Below are positions 42,706 to 50,576 of a DNA stretch of 50,700 bases, piece by piece. Source of the DNA: Myxococcales bacterium (lineage in GTDB: Bacteria > Myxococcota > Myxococcia > Myxococcales > JAJYLH01); assembly GCA_021787845.1 (NCBI GenBank), contig JAJYLH010000045.1:1-50700 (forward strand), read 5' to 3'. Each line of letters starts with the position of its first letter. The first letter of the stretch is position 1. The position numbers and the translations under genes were made by a program. Under the pieces are notes generated by a model. It did not search any database. It was not told where the DNA came from and saw only the letters and a program-made list of their open reading frames with translations.

Positions 42706-44460
42706 TCAGTGTCCGCGGGCGGTGAGCTGGCGCGCCACTTTCAGGTAGAACCCCAGATAGTCGAAGTTCGGGCTGACGATTCCCAGGGGTTGGCCGACCT
42801 CGTTCATGTGGTCGGCGGGCAGAGCCCCTTGGTAGTCGCCCCAGCGCGCGCTCGAGTCGGGGACGAGGCCGTCGTTGTCGCCGGCGCCGGCCACGGTGAG
42901 GAGATCGAACGACGCGCGGAGCGGGAGATCGCAGACGTCTCCGCAGGTGATGCCGTAGAGGCAGGTCTTGCCCGAGTAGCTCACGTAATCGACGCGCGGG
43001 TCGTCGGGATTCGCCGGGTTGAACGTGCCGTCGACGAAGGTGGTCGTCATGTCTTGCAGCGCGGCGATGGCGTTCTCCTGGTCCTGGCTCGTCACCGCGC
43101 CGTAGAGATTGAGCAGCGCCCCGAGGGCGTCCTGGGCGGGGCCCGGAGCCAGCCCCAAGGCGATGTCGGCGACGACGGTGCCGTGGTTGGGCGTCGCGAT
43201 CATCGTCAGGGCCGCGACCCGGCCGCCGTAGCCCAGGGTACTGATGACATCGCGCGAATCGAGCCCGCCCTGGCTGTGGGCGATGAGGTCGATGTGGGTC
43301 GCGTGCGCCTCGCCGAGGACCTGATCGACCTGGCCCGCGAGGTCGTTCGCCCGAGCCTCGACGGCGTCGAACGGCGCGAGCTTCGCCACGTAGATCGGAT
43401 AGCCTTTGCCGCGCAGCGTCTCCGGCACCTGGTAGAAGTATTCGAGCGGCCCGAGGTTCTTGAAGCCGCCCATCCCGTGGACGAGGAGGATGGGATAACG
43501 GGTCGTCTCCAGGTCGCAGCCGGCCGTACACGCGAGGCTCAGCGTGAAGCGCCCCTGCGACGCGGTATCCGCCGCTCGCACGAGAAGCGTGTACTCGCCG
43601 GAGCGGGGCGGCTCGAAGATCAGCGTCGCCGTCTGGTTCGCCCGCGGAGCCGAGAGGGTGGCGATGGGCGCTCCCCACAGGGCCGCGTTGGGGTTCGTCA
43701 CTTCGAGCGCCGCTCCCCCGAGGGCGGCATCGGGCGTCAGCGCGATCGCGACACTCGACCCTTGCGCTGCCCGGAAGCGTACCCGGGCCTCGGAGCAGAC
43801 CGGCAGCGGGCTCGCCGTGAGCGACGCGCCCACCGCGAGCTCGCCGTCGTCGACCGGCGCCAGCGGCTCGACGCAGGCGCAGGCTCCCGCCAGGCACATC
43901 GGCGCCCGGGTTCCCATGCACACCAGGCATCCAGCGGCGGTCGCGGCCGTTCCGCAGTGGCGCGCGTCCTTCATCGAGCAGGGAAGGCACCCGCCCGCGC
44001 CGCAGTAGTGACCGATGCCGCAGTCGCTCGCCCCGGTGCAGACGCAGGCTCCTTCCTCGCACACGGGCGTTGAGGTGCCGGCGCACACCGCGCATCCCGC
44101 GGCGGTCGAGGCGGTGCCGCAGTGGCTCGCATCGGTCGGCGAGCAGTCGAGGCAGGCGCCGTCGCGGCAATAGCGACCGGCACCGCAGCCGCCGTCCTCG
44201 GTGCAGACGCACGCTCCGGCCTGGCACACCGGCGTCGAGGTCCCCGCGCACACCGCGCATCCCGCGGGGGTCGAGGCGGTGCCGCAGTGGCGCGCGTCGG
44301 TCGCCGAGCAGGCGAGACAGGCGCCGTCGCTGCAGTAATACCCGCGCCCGCAGCTCGCGTCATCGCACGCCTTGCGTAGCGCGGTTCCCCCGCACGCCGC
44401 GAGAAGGACGGCGAGGAGAACGACGAACGACAGCGCGGCTCGGACGAGGACCCTCTGCAT
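42706..44460 (-). CDS. Cys-module lipase/esterase lipoprotein
   Basis: The 584-residue protein has a lipoprotein signal (LLAVLLAAC, Cys23) and then three rounds of a roughly 55-residue Cys-rich module (residues 32-197: CGRGYYCSDGACLACSATDA, HCGTASTPAGCAVC, then C...GACVC). A jelly-roll-like domain (205-310) follows. The C-terminal 270 residues are a lipase of the Pseudomonas-lipase/lactonizing type: YPILLVHGMGGFKN (oxyanion hole) and the nucleophile in IDLIAHSQGGLDSRDV (Ser397), then ATPNHGT and GDNDGLVP with the likely acid. The same Cys module occurs in the SUMF1-like operon at 21-24 kb. The start has GGGAGGCCAG before the ATG at 44460. Confidence 0.88.
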   Translation of the reverse strand: MQRVLVRAALSFVVLLAVLLAACGGTALRKACDDASCGRGYYCSDGACLACSATDARHCGTASTPAGCAVCAGTSTPVCQAGACVCTEDGGCGAGRYCRDGACLDCSPTDASHCGTASTAAGCAVCAGTSTPVCEEGACVCTGASDCGIGHYCGAGGCLPCSMKDARHCGTAATAAGCLVCMGTRAPMCLAGACACVEPLAPVDDGELAVGASLTASPLPVCSEARVRFRAAQGSSVAIALTPDAALGGAALEVTNPNAALWGAPIATLSAPRANQTATLIFEPPRSGEYTLLVRAADTASQGRFTLSLACTAGCDLETTRYPILLVHGMGGFKNLGPLEYFYQVPETLRGKGYPIYVAKLAPFDAVEARANDLAGQVDQVLGEAHATHIDLIAHSQGGLDSRDVISTLGYGGRVAALTMIATPNHGTVVADIALGLAPGPAQDALGALLNLYGAVTSQDQENAIAALQDMTTTFVDGTFNPANPDDPRVDYVSYSGKTCLYGITCGDVCDLPLRASFDLLTVAGAGDNDGLVPDSSARWGDYQGALPADHMNEVGQPLGIVSPNFDYLGFYLKVARQLTARGH

Positions 44461-44702
44461 CTGGCCTCCCGGTAGGTCCGTGGCGAGGGCGGACGGCCAG
44501 CGACCGGCGCTCCATAGCATGCTTTCGCCGCGCTGGCCATCCCGTCGTCTCCGGCTGAGCACGACAGGTTGGGGCCGCGGTGCCGGGTCGGCCTCACCCC
44601 CGCTACCGCCGTCGCCAGCAACCGGCAGGCTCCGCCTCATTACTGCGCAAACGCGAGGGGGCTCAGCGAGTCGGATGTGTCACCGAGTTTCGGTGCCCTA
44701 AG

Positions 44703-45052
44703 TAGGCGGCCCCGGAAGTTCGCCAACGGTTGGGGTGGCCGTGTCGCGGAGGTTGGCATGGCTTGAGCCGCGTGGGTCGGCGCCTCGCTCGGCGAAGCGA
44801 AGCTGTGGCGTCAGCCCGCGGTCTTGCTGGCTACCGCGGGGGTCGGCGCCTCGCTCGGCGAAGCGAAGCTGTGGCGTCAGCCCGCGGTTTTGCTGGCTAC
44901 CGCGGGGGTCGGCGCCTCGCTCGGCGAAGCGAAGCGGTGGCGCAGGCCCGCGGTTTTGCTGGCTACCGCGGGCTGACGCCACGCGGCTCAAGCCGTCACG
45001 CGGCGCGAAAACGGAGCCGTCGAATCCGTTAGCGAACTTCCGGGGCCACCTA
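44703..45052. mobile_element. MITE-like element, 27-bp inverted ends, CTAAG duplication, touching a stop codon
   Basis: Ends TAGGCGGCCCCGGAAGTTCG... (44703-44729) and ...CGAACTTCCGGGGCCACCTA (45026-45052) pair at 25 of 27 positions. CTAAG flanks both sides (44698-44702 and 45053-45057). The right duplicate contains the TAG stop of the SUMF1-like gene that reads towards it. The interior is three 66-bp direct repeats within an inverted GCTTGAGCCGCGTGG / CCACGCGGCTCAAGC pair. It is 350 bp with no gene. Likely a non-autonomous transposon. Confidence 0.8.
44775..44972. repeat. Three direct repeats of 66 bp inside the MITE-like element
   Basis: GGTCGGCGCCTCGCTCGGCG begins at 44775, 44841 and 44907. 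Each unit contains CTGTGGCGTCAGCCCGCGG and GCTGGCTACCGCGGG. The period is a multiple of three, so open frames cross it by chance. Confidence 0.8.
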
Positions 45053-46327
45053 CTAAGGACGAGACCTCGCCAGGCGGAAGCCCAGGTCCTTGTTACGGTA
45101 CGCCGGGTTGACGCCGGCGCGGTCCGCGGCTCGCGCGTAGCTCGCGTTGACGAACCACGACCCGCCACGATCGACCCGGCCCGGGCCCGTCGACGGACCC
45201 ATCGGATCGGTCACGGGTCCGCTCGGGTAGTCCGCGTACCGGTCCCACACCCACTGCCACACGTTTCCCAGCATGTCGTACAAGCCCCAGGCATTCGGCT
45301 GCTTCTGTCCGACCGGCTTCGCCGTCTTGCCGTCGTTCCCGCAGAACCACGCGATCGGATCCAAGACGGAATTCGGCTCCTCGCAGTTCAGATGAGACGA
45401 GTCGGTCGTCCCGTTGTACGTCCCGGTCGTCGTCCCCGCCCGCGCCGCGTACTCCCACTCCGCTTCCGTCGGCAGCCGGTACCCGGTACAGCTCAGCCCC
45501 GCGAACGTCGCGCTCGAGCAAGAATACTGTCCGTCTCCCGGCTTCCCCGCGCACCCGCTCAGCGTGTAGCACGGCTGCACGTCCTCCTTCGCCGAGAGCG
45601 CGTTCGCGTACGCCACCGCATCCCACCACGACACTTGCTCCACCGGACAGGCGCTCCCGCACGAGCTGAAATACGATGGGTTGTTTCCCATCAGCGACTG
45701 CCACTCGCCTTGCGTCACGTCCGTCGCCTCGAGGTCGAATCCCTGGCTGATCGTCACCTGATGCTGGGTCTCGTCATCGCAACTGGTCCCGCATTCGTAG
45801 CCCGGCTCGCTGGAGGGCGCTCCCATCGTGAAGGTCCCCGGATCGATCGGCAGGAAGCACGCGCCGTCGGCGCATTTCCCAACGCCGCACGGCGTGCCAT
45901 CCTGCGCGGCATCGGCGATGGTCTGCCACCCGGTCGATGGATCGCACACGCGTTTCTCACAGGGACCGGCCGCGTCTGGCTTGGGGTCCGCGGCATTGCG
46001 CGCGGCCTGGCACACGCCCGAGCCGCACACCGGCGCGACGTGGCAGACGTCGGGCGCGGTCCCGCAAGGGGTGCCGTCCTTCGCCGTGTCCGCGACGTTC
46101 TCCCACCCGGTCGCCGGGTCGCAGGCGCGCTTCTGACAGGGACCGGCCGCGTCGGGCGTCGGATCGGGTTTGTCGCACGACGACGCTTCGCTGAGACACT
46201 GCCCGCCGCGGCAGACCAGCCCCGGAAGGCACCGGTCGCCCGGGAAGCACTTCTGGCCCTTGTCGCCGACGGACGGCACGCCGATCCAGCAGCCGGCGAC
46301 AGTACCAAGAGCGCCCAGCATGGCCAT
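45053..46327 (-). CDS. SUMF1/PvdO-like lipoprotein (copy 3)
   Basis: The 424-residue lipoprotein (MAMLGALGTVAGC, Cys13) has a different Cys-rich region from copies 1 and 2: CFPGDRCLPGLVCRGGQC, then two repeats of AAGPCQKRACDPATGWENVAD ... GTPCG. The C-terminal domain is of the same family (IDPGTFTMGAPSSEPG, ACPVEQVSWWDAVAYANALS, YRLPTEAEWEYAARAGTT, NAWGLYDMLGNVWQWVWDRY, RVDRGGSWFVNASYARAA, DLGFRLARS). No catalytic Cys pair is seen in the C-terminal segment. The start at 46327 is chosen because it begins the signal; the frame runs upstream through the 51-bp array. The TAG stop lies in the duplicated target of the neighbouring element. Confidence 0.85.
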   Translation of the reverse strand: MAMLGALGTVAGCWIGVPSVGDKGQKCFPGDRCLPGLVCRGGQCLSEASSCDKPDPTPDAAGPCQKRACDPATGWENVADTAKDGTPCGTAPDVCHVAPVCGSGVCQAARNAADPKPDAAGPCEKRVCDPSTGWQTIADAAQDGTPCGVGKCADGACFLPIDPGTFTMGAPSSEPGYECGTSCDDETQHQVTISQGFDLEATDVTQGEWQSLMGNNPSYFSSCGSACPVEQVSWWDAVAYANALSAKEDVQPCYTLSGCAGKPGDGQYSCSSATFAGLSCTGYRLPTEAEWEYAARAGTTTGTYNGTTDSSHLNCEEPNSVLDPIAWFCGNDGKTAKPVGQKQPNAWGLYDMLGNVWQWVWDRYADYPSGPVTDPMGPSTGPGRVDRGGSWFVNASYARAADRAGVNPAYRNKDLGFRLARSRP

Positions 46328-46375
46328 CCGTAGAACGGTTTCCCGATAGGGCCTGTGCAGGCGACGCCCGCCAAA

Positions 46376-46626
46376 CTTGGAGCCGGACACGTCAGTGTCC
46401 GGGTTGGGCATGGCCTCTCGCGTCAACTTGGAGCCGGACACGTCGGTGTCCGGGTTGGGCATGGCCTCTCGCGTTAACTTGGAGCCGGACACGTCAGTGT
46501 CCAGGTTGGGCATGGCCTCTCGCCGCTCGTCGAGTCTTCTTGCGTCCGATCCGGAAATCTGAGGTGTAGTCCTTGCGACCGGCGAATGCCCTGCCAGTAC
46601 CCGGACACTTCCGTGTCCGGCTCCAT
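46376..46626. repeat. Three tandem 51-bp repeats of the GGAGCCGGACAC family plus an inverted copy
   Basis: Units starting TTGGAGCCGGACACGT recur at 46376, 46427 and 46478, with TGTCCGGGTTGGGCATGGCC in each. An inverted copy (ACCCGGACACTTCCGTGTCC) lies at about 46600-46626. The period equals 17 codons, so the upstream frame of the SUMF1-like gene passes through it unbroken. It is judged non-coding. No gene lies from 46328 to 46698. Confidence 0.75.
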
Positions 46627-46698
46627 GTCTCGCCCACGGCTCGCCAAGATTTCGTTGGAGAGCCCGAAGACCAGCGTGGGAGCGATGGCTCGAGAGCG

Positions 46699-47520
46699 TC
46701 ATCGCGCGCCTCCCGTCGCATGGCTCGGTCTGCCGAACCACAGCCATGCGCCGACCGCCGTGAGCGCAGCTCCACCGGCAAGCCCCACGACCGACAGCGC
46801 CGACCAGGTGTGGTTCGAACCGCGAGCGGAGATCGGATCCCGGCCTCCCGTGTAGCCCAGAGCGTAGTCGTCGCTTGCCACCTGCGCGCGCCACGCCGAG
46901 ACGCCGCCCGCCGCGACGAACAAGACCCCCGCGACAAAGCTCGCTTGGCCCCACTTCACACGCGCGGGAGGCGTTGGTGGGACCAGAAGGTTCCGCTTGG
47001 CGATCGCGGTTGCCGCTTGCGCTCCGGACGTCAGCGCGAGCGCAGGTGGGGATTTCGCGGGCGTCGCGGCCGGTGCCTTCGATGTCTCGATGGCTGGCCG
47101 CGTCGGTGCGCTGGCCTCGGGGAGAGGGGGCGACGTTCTCTTCTTCAGCGCCGCGCGGATGTCCGCGAGGTACCGTTGCGCCGGTCCGCGGCCGGAGTCG
47201 TTCGCCGGCACCTTCGCGAGATACGCCTCGAAGTCCCGCTCGGCCTCGGCGAACATCTCGGCTCGCTGCTCGGCGCGCGCCGCGTTGAAGAGGGCGTCGG
47301 CGACCCTCGGGTCTCGCTCGTAGATGCGATGGCAGAGCTGCGCGGCCCGCTTGAACTCGCCGGCCCCATACGCCTTCGCCGCGGCAGCCTCGAGCTCGGT
47401 CGTCGCGGGGCGGCGTCGAGCGGCCTGCGCCGGCAGCGCGATGAGCAGGAGCGCCACGAACGCGAAGCCCGTCGCCAGCCACGGAGGCGTTCCTGGTCCG
47501 GTCGCACTGCCGTCCAGCAC
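46699..47520 (-). CDS. Exported TPR-like protein with C-terminal membrane helices
   Basis: About 273 residues from a GTG (47520), chosen because it begins a signal peptide (WLATGFAFVALLLIALPAQA); the frame upstream is repeat DNA. Residues 35-105 resemble two to three tetratricopeptide motifs (AKAYGAGEFKRAAQLCHRIYERDPRVADALFNAARAEQRAEMFAEAERDFEAYL). A Pro/Ala linker and two hydrophobic helices (VAGVLFVAAGGVSAW, ALSVVGLAGGAALTAVGAWLWF) end the chain. It lies just downstream of a Ser/Thr kinase gene in the same direction and may be its partner. Such TPR plus two-helix proteins are common next to kinases in myxobacteria. Confidence 0.7.
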   Translation of the reverse strand: MLDGSATGPGTPPWLATGFAFVALLLIALPAQAARRRPATTELEAAAAKAYGAGEFKRAAQLCHRIYERDPRVADALFNAARAEQRAEMFAEAERDFEAYLAKVPANDSGRGPAQRYLADIRAALKKRTSPPLPEASAPTRPAIETSKAPAATPAKSPPALALTSGAQAATAIAKRNLLVPPTPPARVKWGQASFVAGVLFVAAGGVSAWRAQVASDDYALGYTGGRDPISARGSNHTWSALSVVGLAGGAALTAVGAWLWFGRPSHATGGAR

Positions 47521-47538
47521 GTGCAGCGCCAGAGATCT

Positions 47539-47618
47539 CCGCTCATCCCGAGCGCAGTCGAGGGATGGGCGCCCCCGCGAAGGCCCGCTCGTTCCTCGAC
47601 TGCGCTCGGAATGAGCGG
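47539..47618. repeat. Hairpin repeat CCGCTCATCCCGAGCGCAGT family
   Basis: About 25-bp arms, almost perfect reverse complements, around a 30-bp spacer (one changed base in the right arm). A second copy forms the interior of the MITE-like element at 42462-42625. It lies between the kinase and TPR genes and supplies the untranslated part of an artificially long frame. Confidence 0.7.
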
Positions 47619-47674
47619 TCACGGTCTTTCGCATCGGCATGGAATCTGTGTCGGACAGGAATGCTCCGGTTGCT

Positions 47675-49441
47675 TCAATTGAACCGCGTAAACGCATGGG
47701 GTGGTTCCTGCTTCGGCGCCTTCTGATGTCTCGCCGCGGGCCGGTGCTCGTTCTCGCGCCGCGCGGCCTCGGCCGGGTGGGGCGCGGCCAGCCGGCGCTT
47801 GTGCTGATGCTCCGGTCTCGTTGTCACCGCAGCGGTTGCCAGTGCGGGCGATGGTTTCGCGGCAGCGGGCGGGACCGGCGCGGACGTGACCGCGGTTGAC
47901 GGCGCGGGCACGGGTGCGGGGCGAGCCGGCGCCGGAGTCGCGACCCGCGGGTGAATCGGTTTCGCGTGCTCGCTCGACCACAACGGATGCGTCAGGACCG
48001 CGGCGAGGCCCAGCCCGGCGATTGCCACCAGCGCCGCGATCACGATGATCCGGGAGCGCTTTCGTTCAGGTTCGGGTCCGGCTCCCGTTCTCTTGTGGCG
48101 CAGGCGTCCCCGCCTGTGGAAGGCGGGTTCTCCTCCCAGGGCACGGGCTTCCCGGCCCGTGAAACCAGCGCTGCCTTCCACGGGCGAGGACGCCCGTGCC
48201 ACAGGAGGAGATCCCACAGGGGAAGAACCCGCGCTGGGTCTGAACGAAGGCGACACCACCTCCTCGGTGATCTTTTCAGCCGGCTCGGCGGGCGCGGTCT
48301 TCTTCGGCGGCGGGCCGACCATCCGGCGGTCGGCGAGCGACTCCTCCAGCGCGCGGCGCATCTCGTCCGCGGTCTGGAATCGATCCTCCGGGCGCTTGGC
48401 GAGAGCCTTCTCGACCGCCTCGATGAGCGCCTGGGGCAGCGGCTGCGACGCGACCTCCGCCAGCGGCGGCGGTGCCTTGCCGATCTGCATCAGGATGGTC
48501 TCGGCCGAGTTCTCCGCGTCGAACGGCAGCTTCCCGGCCAGCATCCGGTACGCCATGATGCCCACGGAGTAGATGTCGCTGCGGCCGTCGACCTTGTGCC
48601 CCCGCGCCTGCTCCGGCGACATGTACCGCGGCGTGCCGATGGCGAGCCCCGTGCGCGTCAGGCTCTTCTCCAGCTCGCCGGTGAACTTCGCGACCCCGAA
48701 GTCGATGACCTTCACGTAGTCGGTCTCGCCGAACATGTCGACGATGAAGATGTTCCCCGGCTTCAGGTCGCGATGGACGATGCCGTGGGCGTGCGCCTCG
48801 GCGAGCGACGTGAGCACCTGCCCGAGGATGTGGACCACGCGCGCGGGCGGGAGCGCGGGCGTCACGCGCAGCACCGTGCCGAGCGGCCGGCCCCGCAGGA
48901 ACTCCATCGCCATGTACAGCGACCCGTCGTCGATCTGCCCGAAGTCGTAGACGCGGACCGTGTGCGCCCCCTGGAGCAGGCACGACGCCTTGGCCTCGGC
49001 GTGGAAGCGCTGCACCTGGGAGGTGTCGGTCGCCATCTCGCGCCGGAGCACCTTCACGGCGATGTCGTTGTGCGTCGCGACGTGAACCGCGCGATAGACC
49101 GCGCCGAAACCGCCCTGGCCGACCCGCGAAACGATGCGGTAGCGGTCGCCGATGACGAGCCCGGGGCGGAGGCCCGGCGCGTCCACGACCTTGATGTAGG
49201 TCGGCGTGCCGTCGTGCGGACAGATCTTGTGCTCGGTGGCGAGCGAGCACGCCGGGCAGATCCGATCCGGACCGGCAGCGGGCATCTCGGCGGGCGGAAG
49301 CGGTTCCTCGGGCGGGCGAAGCCTCTCGACGGACGTGTCCCCGTCCTTGACGCAGGTCGGCGTGCCGTCGTGCGGACAGACGTCGTCCGCGGTGGCGAGC
49401 GAGCAGGTCGGACAAATCCGATTCGGAGCAGCAACAGCCAT
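47675..49441 (-). CDS. Ser/Thr protein kinase with twin zinc ribbons and a membrane anchor
   Basis: The 588-residue kinase begins with two related zinc-ribbon-like motifs (CPTCSLATADDVCPHDGTPT at 10-29 and CPACSLATEHKICPHDGTPT at 62-81). The Hanks-type kinase domain spans about 100-365: G-loop GQGGFGAVY, Lys130 in AVKVL, catalytic HRDLKPGN (Asp225), DFG (247-249), GTPRYMSPEQ and DIYSVGIMAYRMLAG. A repeat-derived segment (residues about 397-462) leads to one transmembrane helix (RIIVIAALVAIAGLGLAAVL), then a Pro/Ala-rich tail ending in basic residues. The tail would face outside. It precedes the TPR protein gene. Targets unknown. Confidence 0.93.
   Translation of the reverse strand: MAVAAPNRICPTCSLATADDVCPHDGTPTCVKDGDTSVERLRPPEEPLPPAEMPAAGPDRICPACSLATEHKICPHDGTPTYIKVVDAPGLRPGLVIGDRYRIVSRVGQGGFGAVYRAVHVATHNDIAVKVLRREMATDTSQVQRFHAEAKASCLLQGAHTVRVYDFGQIDDGSLYMAMEFLRGRPLGTVLRVTPALPPARVVHILGQVLTSLAEAHAHGIVHRDLKPGNIFIVDMFGETDYVKVIDFGVAKFTGELEKSLTRTGLAIGTPRYMSPEQARGHKVDGRSDIYSVGIMAYRMLAGKLPFDAENSAETILMQIGKAPPPLAEVASQPLPQALIEAVEKALAKRPEDRFQTADEMRRALEESLADRRMVGPPPKKTAPAEPAEKITEEVVSPSFRPSAGSSPVGSPPVARASSPVEGSAGFTGREARALGGEPAFHRRGRLRHKRTGAGPEPERKRSRIIVIAALVAIAGLGLAAVLTHPLWSSEHAKPIHPRVATPAPARPAPVPAPSTAVTSAPVPPAAAKPSPALATAAVTTRPEHQHKRRLAAPHPAEAARRENEHRPAARHQKAPKQEPPHAFTRFN
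48057..48252. repeat. Palindromic cassette inside the kinase coding region
   Basis: Outer arms CGCTTTCGTTCAG and CTGAACGAAGGCG (12 of 13 pair) bound a 196-bp unit. It includes an inverted pair of the GGCACGGGCGTCC / CGCCTGTGG hairpin family plus a third CACGGGCTTCCCGGCCCGTG hairpin. The unit is translated in frame as a basic, Arg/Ser/Pro-rich linker (VARASSPVEG, GREARALGG, HRRGRLRHKR) between kinase domain and membrane helix. Confidence 0.75.
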
Positions 49442-49786
49442 CTTACCCAGCAGAGCCAGCGCACCGCGCCGGCGAAACCCCTCGACGAGGGCGATTACTC
49501 CCGCATCGCGCGTGCGATGTCAAGCTGCACGAACCGCTACCCGGCTGGCGCGCTCGCCCCGACGTTGGAGCCGGACAGACCGTCAGTGTCCGGGTTTGCC
49601 CGGGACCTCGCGCCTGACCCGGAGAGCGCCCGGCTCCAAGCACGTCAACCGGAGCTGGGTATCCAGACATCTCAGGTTGTCGTTCCCGCTCGCCCTGAGG
49701 CGGCCGGGCCCACGGACCTCGCTCGTTGCCACCGCCCTCGTGCCCGGCCCTCGAAGGGCCGTGAGGGCTCGGCACAGCCTGTGCCA
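49442..49786. other. Gene-free stretch of repeat fragments upstream of the kinase
   Basis: Non-coding. It contains a GGAGCCGGACAG copy with an inverted CCCGGCTCCAA partner (49565-49640), a CGTCAACCGGA end of the CATG-type family at 49647, and from about 49657 to 49786 a diverged copy of the 124-bp inverted repeat listed next (GGGTATCCAGACATCTCAGG). The kinase promoter must lie near 49442-49520 but no box was recognised. Confidence 0.5.
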
Positions 49787-49910
49787 CCCTCGCGCTCGCC
49801 CTTCGAGGCCCGCGCATGCTTGCCGTGCTCCATTCATGCTCCGTGGGCGCGGGCACCTCAGGGTGAGCGGATCGGGGACCAAGACACCTGAGGTGTCTGG
49901 ATACCCAGTC
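49787..49910 (+). repeat. 124-bp repeat, left arm of a perfect inverted pair
   Basis: Identical to the reverse complement of 50577-50700 over 124 bp by direct reading. It contains its own small palindrome (ACACCTGAGGTGT) and is immediately followed by CAACCGGATGGGCATG, the right end of the CATG-type family. It is non-coding on both strands, though short frames cross it. Confidence 0.85.
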
Positions 49911-49933
49911 AACCGGATGGGCATGGAATCAAG

Positions 49934-50145
49934 GCTCCTCAACAGAATCTGTGCGTGGAAAGCGCCGCTCGGGAAGCCGGACACGTGAGTGTCCGGGTTG
50001 GGCAGTGCCATTCGCCGCTCTCCGACCGTCCTGTCGCCTGACGCGGTGCTGTTCTCGCGATCGACGAACGCGGTGCCTGCACCCGGACACTCACGTGTCC
50101 GGCTTCCTTCTCGCCCGCAACACGCACAGATTCTGTCGGAGAGCC
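49934..50145. mobile_element. MITE-like element with ACAGAATCTGTGCG inverted ends and 10-bp flanking repeat
   Basis: Outer arms contain ACAGAATCTGTGCGTG and CACGCACAGATTCTGT. Inside is a perfect 27-bp inverted pair of the GGAAGCCGGACACGTGAGTG family (49972-49998 and 50081-50107). GGAATCAAGG occurs at 49925-49934 and 50146-50155, so up to 10 bp is duplicated; the exact boundary is uncertain by two bases. Non-coding. Confidence 0.75.
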
Positions 50146-50227
50146 GGAATCAAGGGCATCGGATCGCCTGCTGTCTAGACGTTGGTGGGCGCTCGATGTA
50201 GGTCCACGTGGGCGCAGGAAGGTTTCT

Positions 50228-50571
50228 TCGGCTTACAGAAGGTGGAGAAAGGTAGGTTCGGCGACCACGTGTAAAGTACAGACGGTGGAGAAAGGCGGGA
50301 TCGGTGACCGTGTGTAAAGTACAGACGGTCGGGAAACACGGGATCGGCGACCGTGTGTAAAGTACAGACGGTCGGGAAACACGGGATCGGCGACCGTGTG
50401 TAAAGTACAGACGGTGGAGAAAGGCGGGATCGGCGACCGTGTGTAAGATACAGACGGTGGAGAAAGGCGTGTTCGGCGACCGTGTGTAAAGTACAGACGG
50501 TGGAGAAACACGGGATCGGCGACCGTGTGTAAAGTACAGACGGTGGAGAAAGGCGGGATCGGCGACCGTCT
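50228..50571. repeat. Tandem array, 8 units of 43 bp with a conserved hairpin
   Basis: GTAAAGT or its variant (GTAAGAT) recurs at 50271, 50314, 50357, 50400, 50443, 50486 and 50529, exactly 43 bp apart, with a decayed first unit before 50271. Each unit holds ACCGTGTGT, a 5-nt loop and ACAGACGGT, an imperfect 9-bp stem, then a GGAGAAAGGCGGGATCGG-type spacer that varies. Because 43 is not a multiple of three, open frames cross it only by chance. No spacers as in CRISPR arrays. Confidence 0.85.
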
Positions 50572-50576
50572 GCCGT

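Noticed and set aside
46328-47482. N-terminal extension of the third SUMF1-like gene to a frame of 809 codons
   Set aside because: The extension passes through the 51-bp array and antisense to the TPR gene, and the lipoprotein signal begins at 46327.
44703-50145. Autonomous insertion sequence
   Set aside because: None of the inverted-repeat elements is long enough to encode a transposase, and no DDE, HUH or recombinase motif was seen in the window.
50228-50571. Possible CRISPR array
   Set aside because: The 43-bp period has no alternating repeat and unique spacer; the whole unit repeats with small variants, and no cas gene is nearby.
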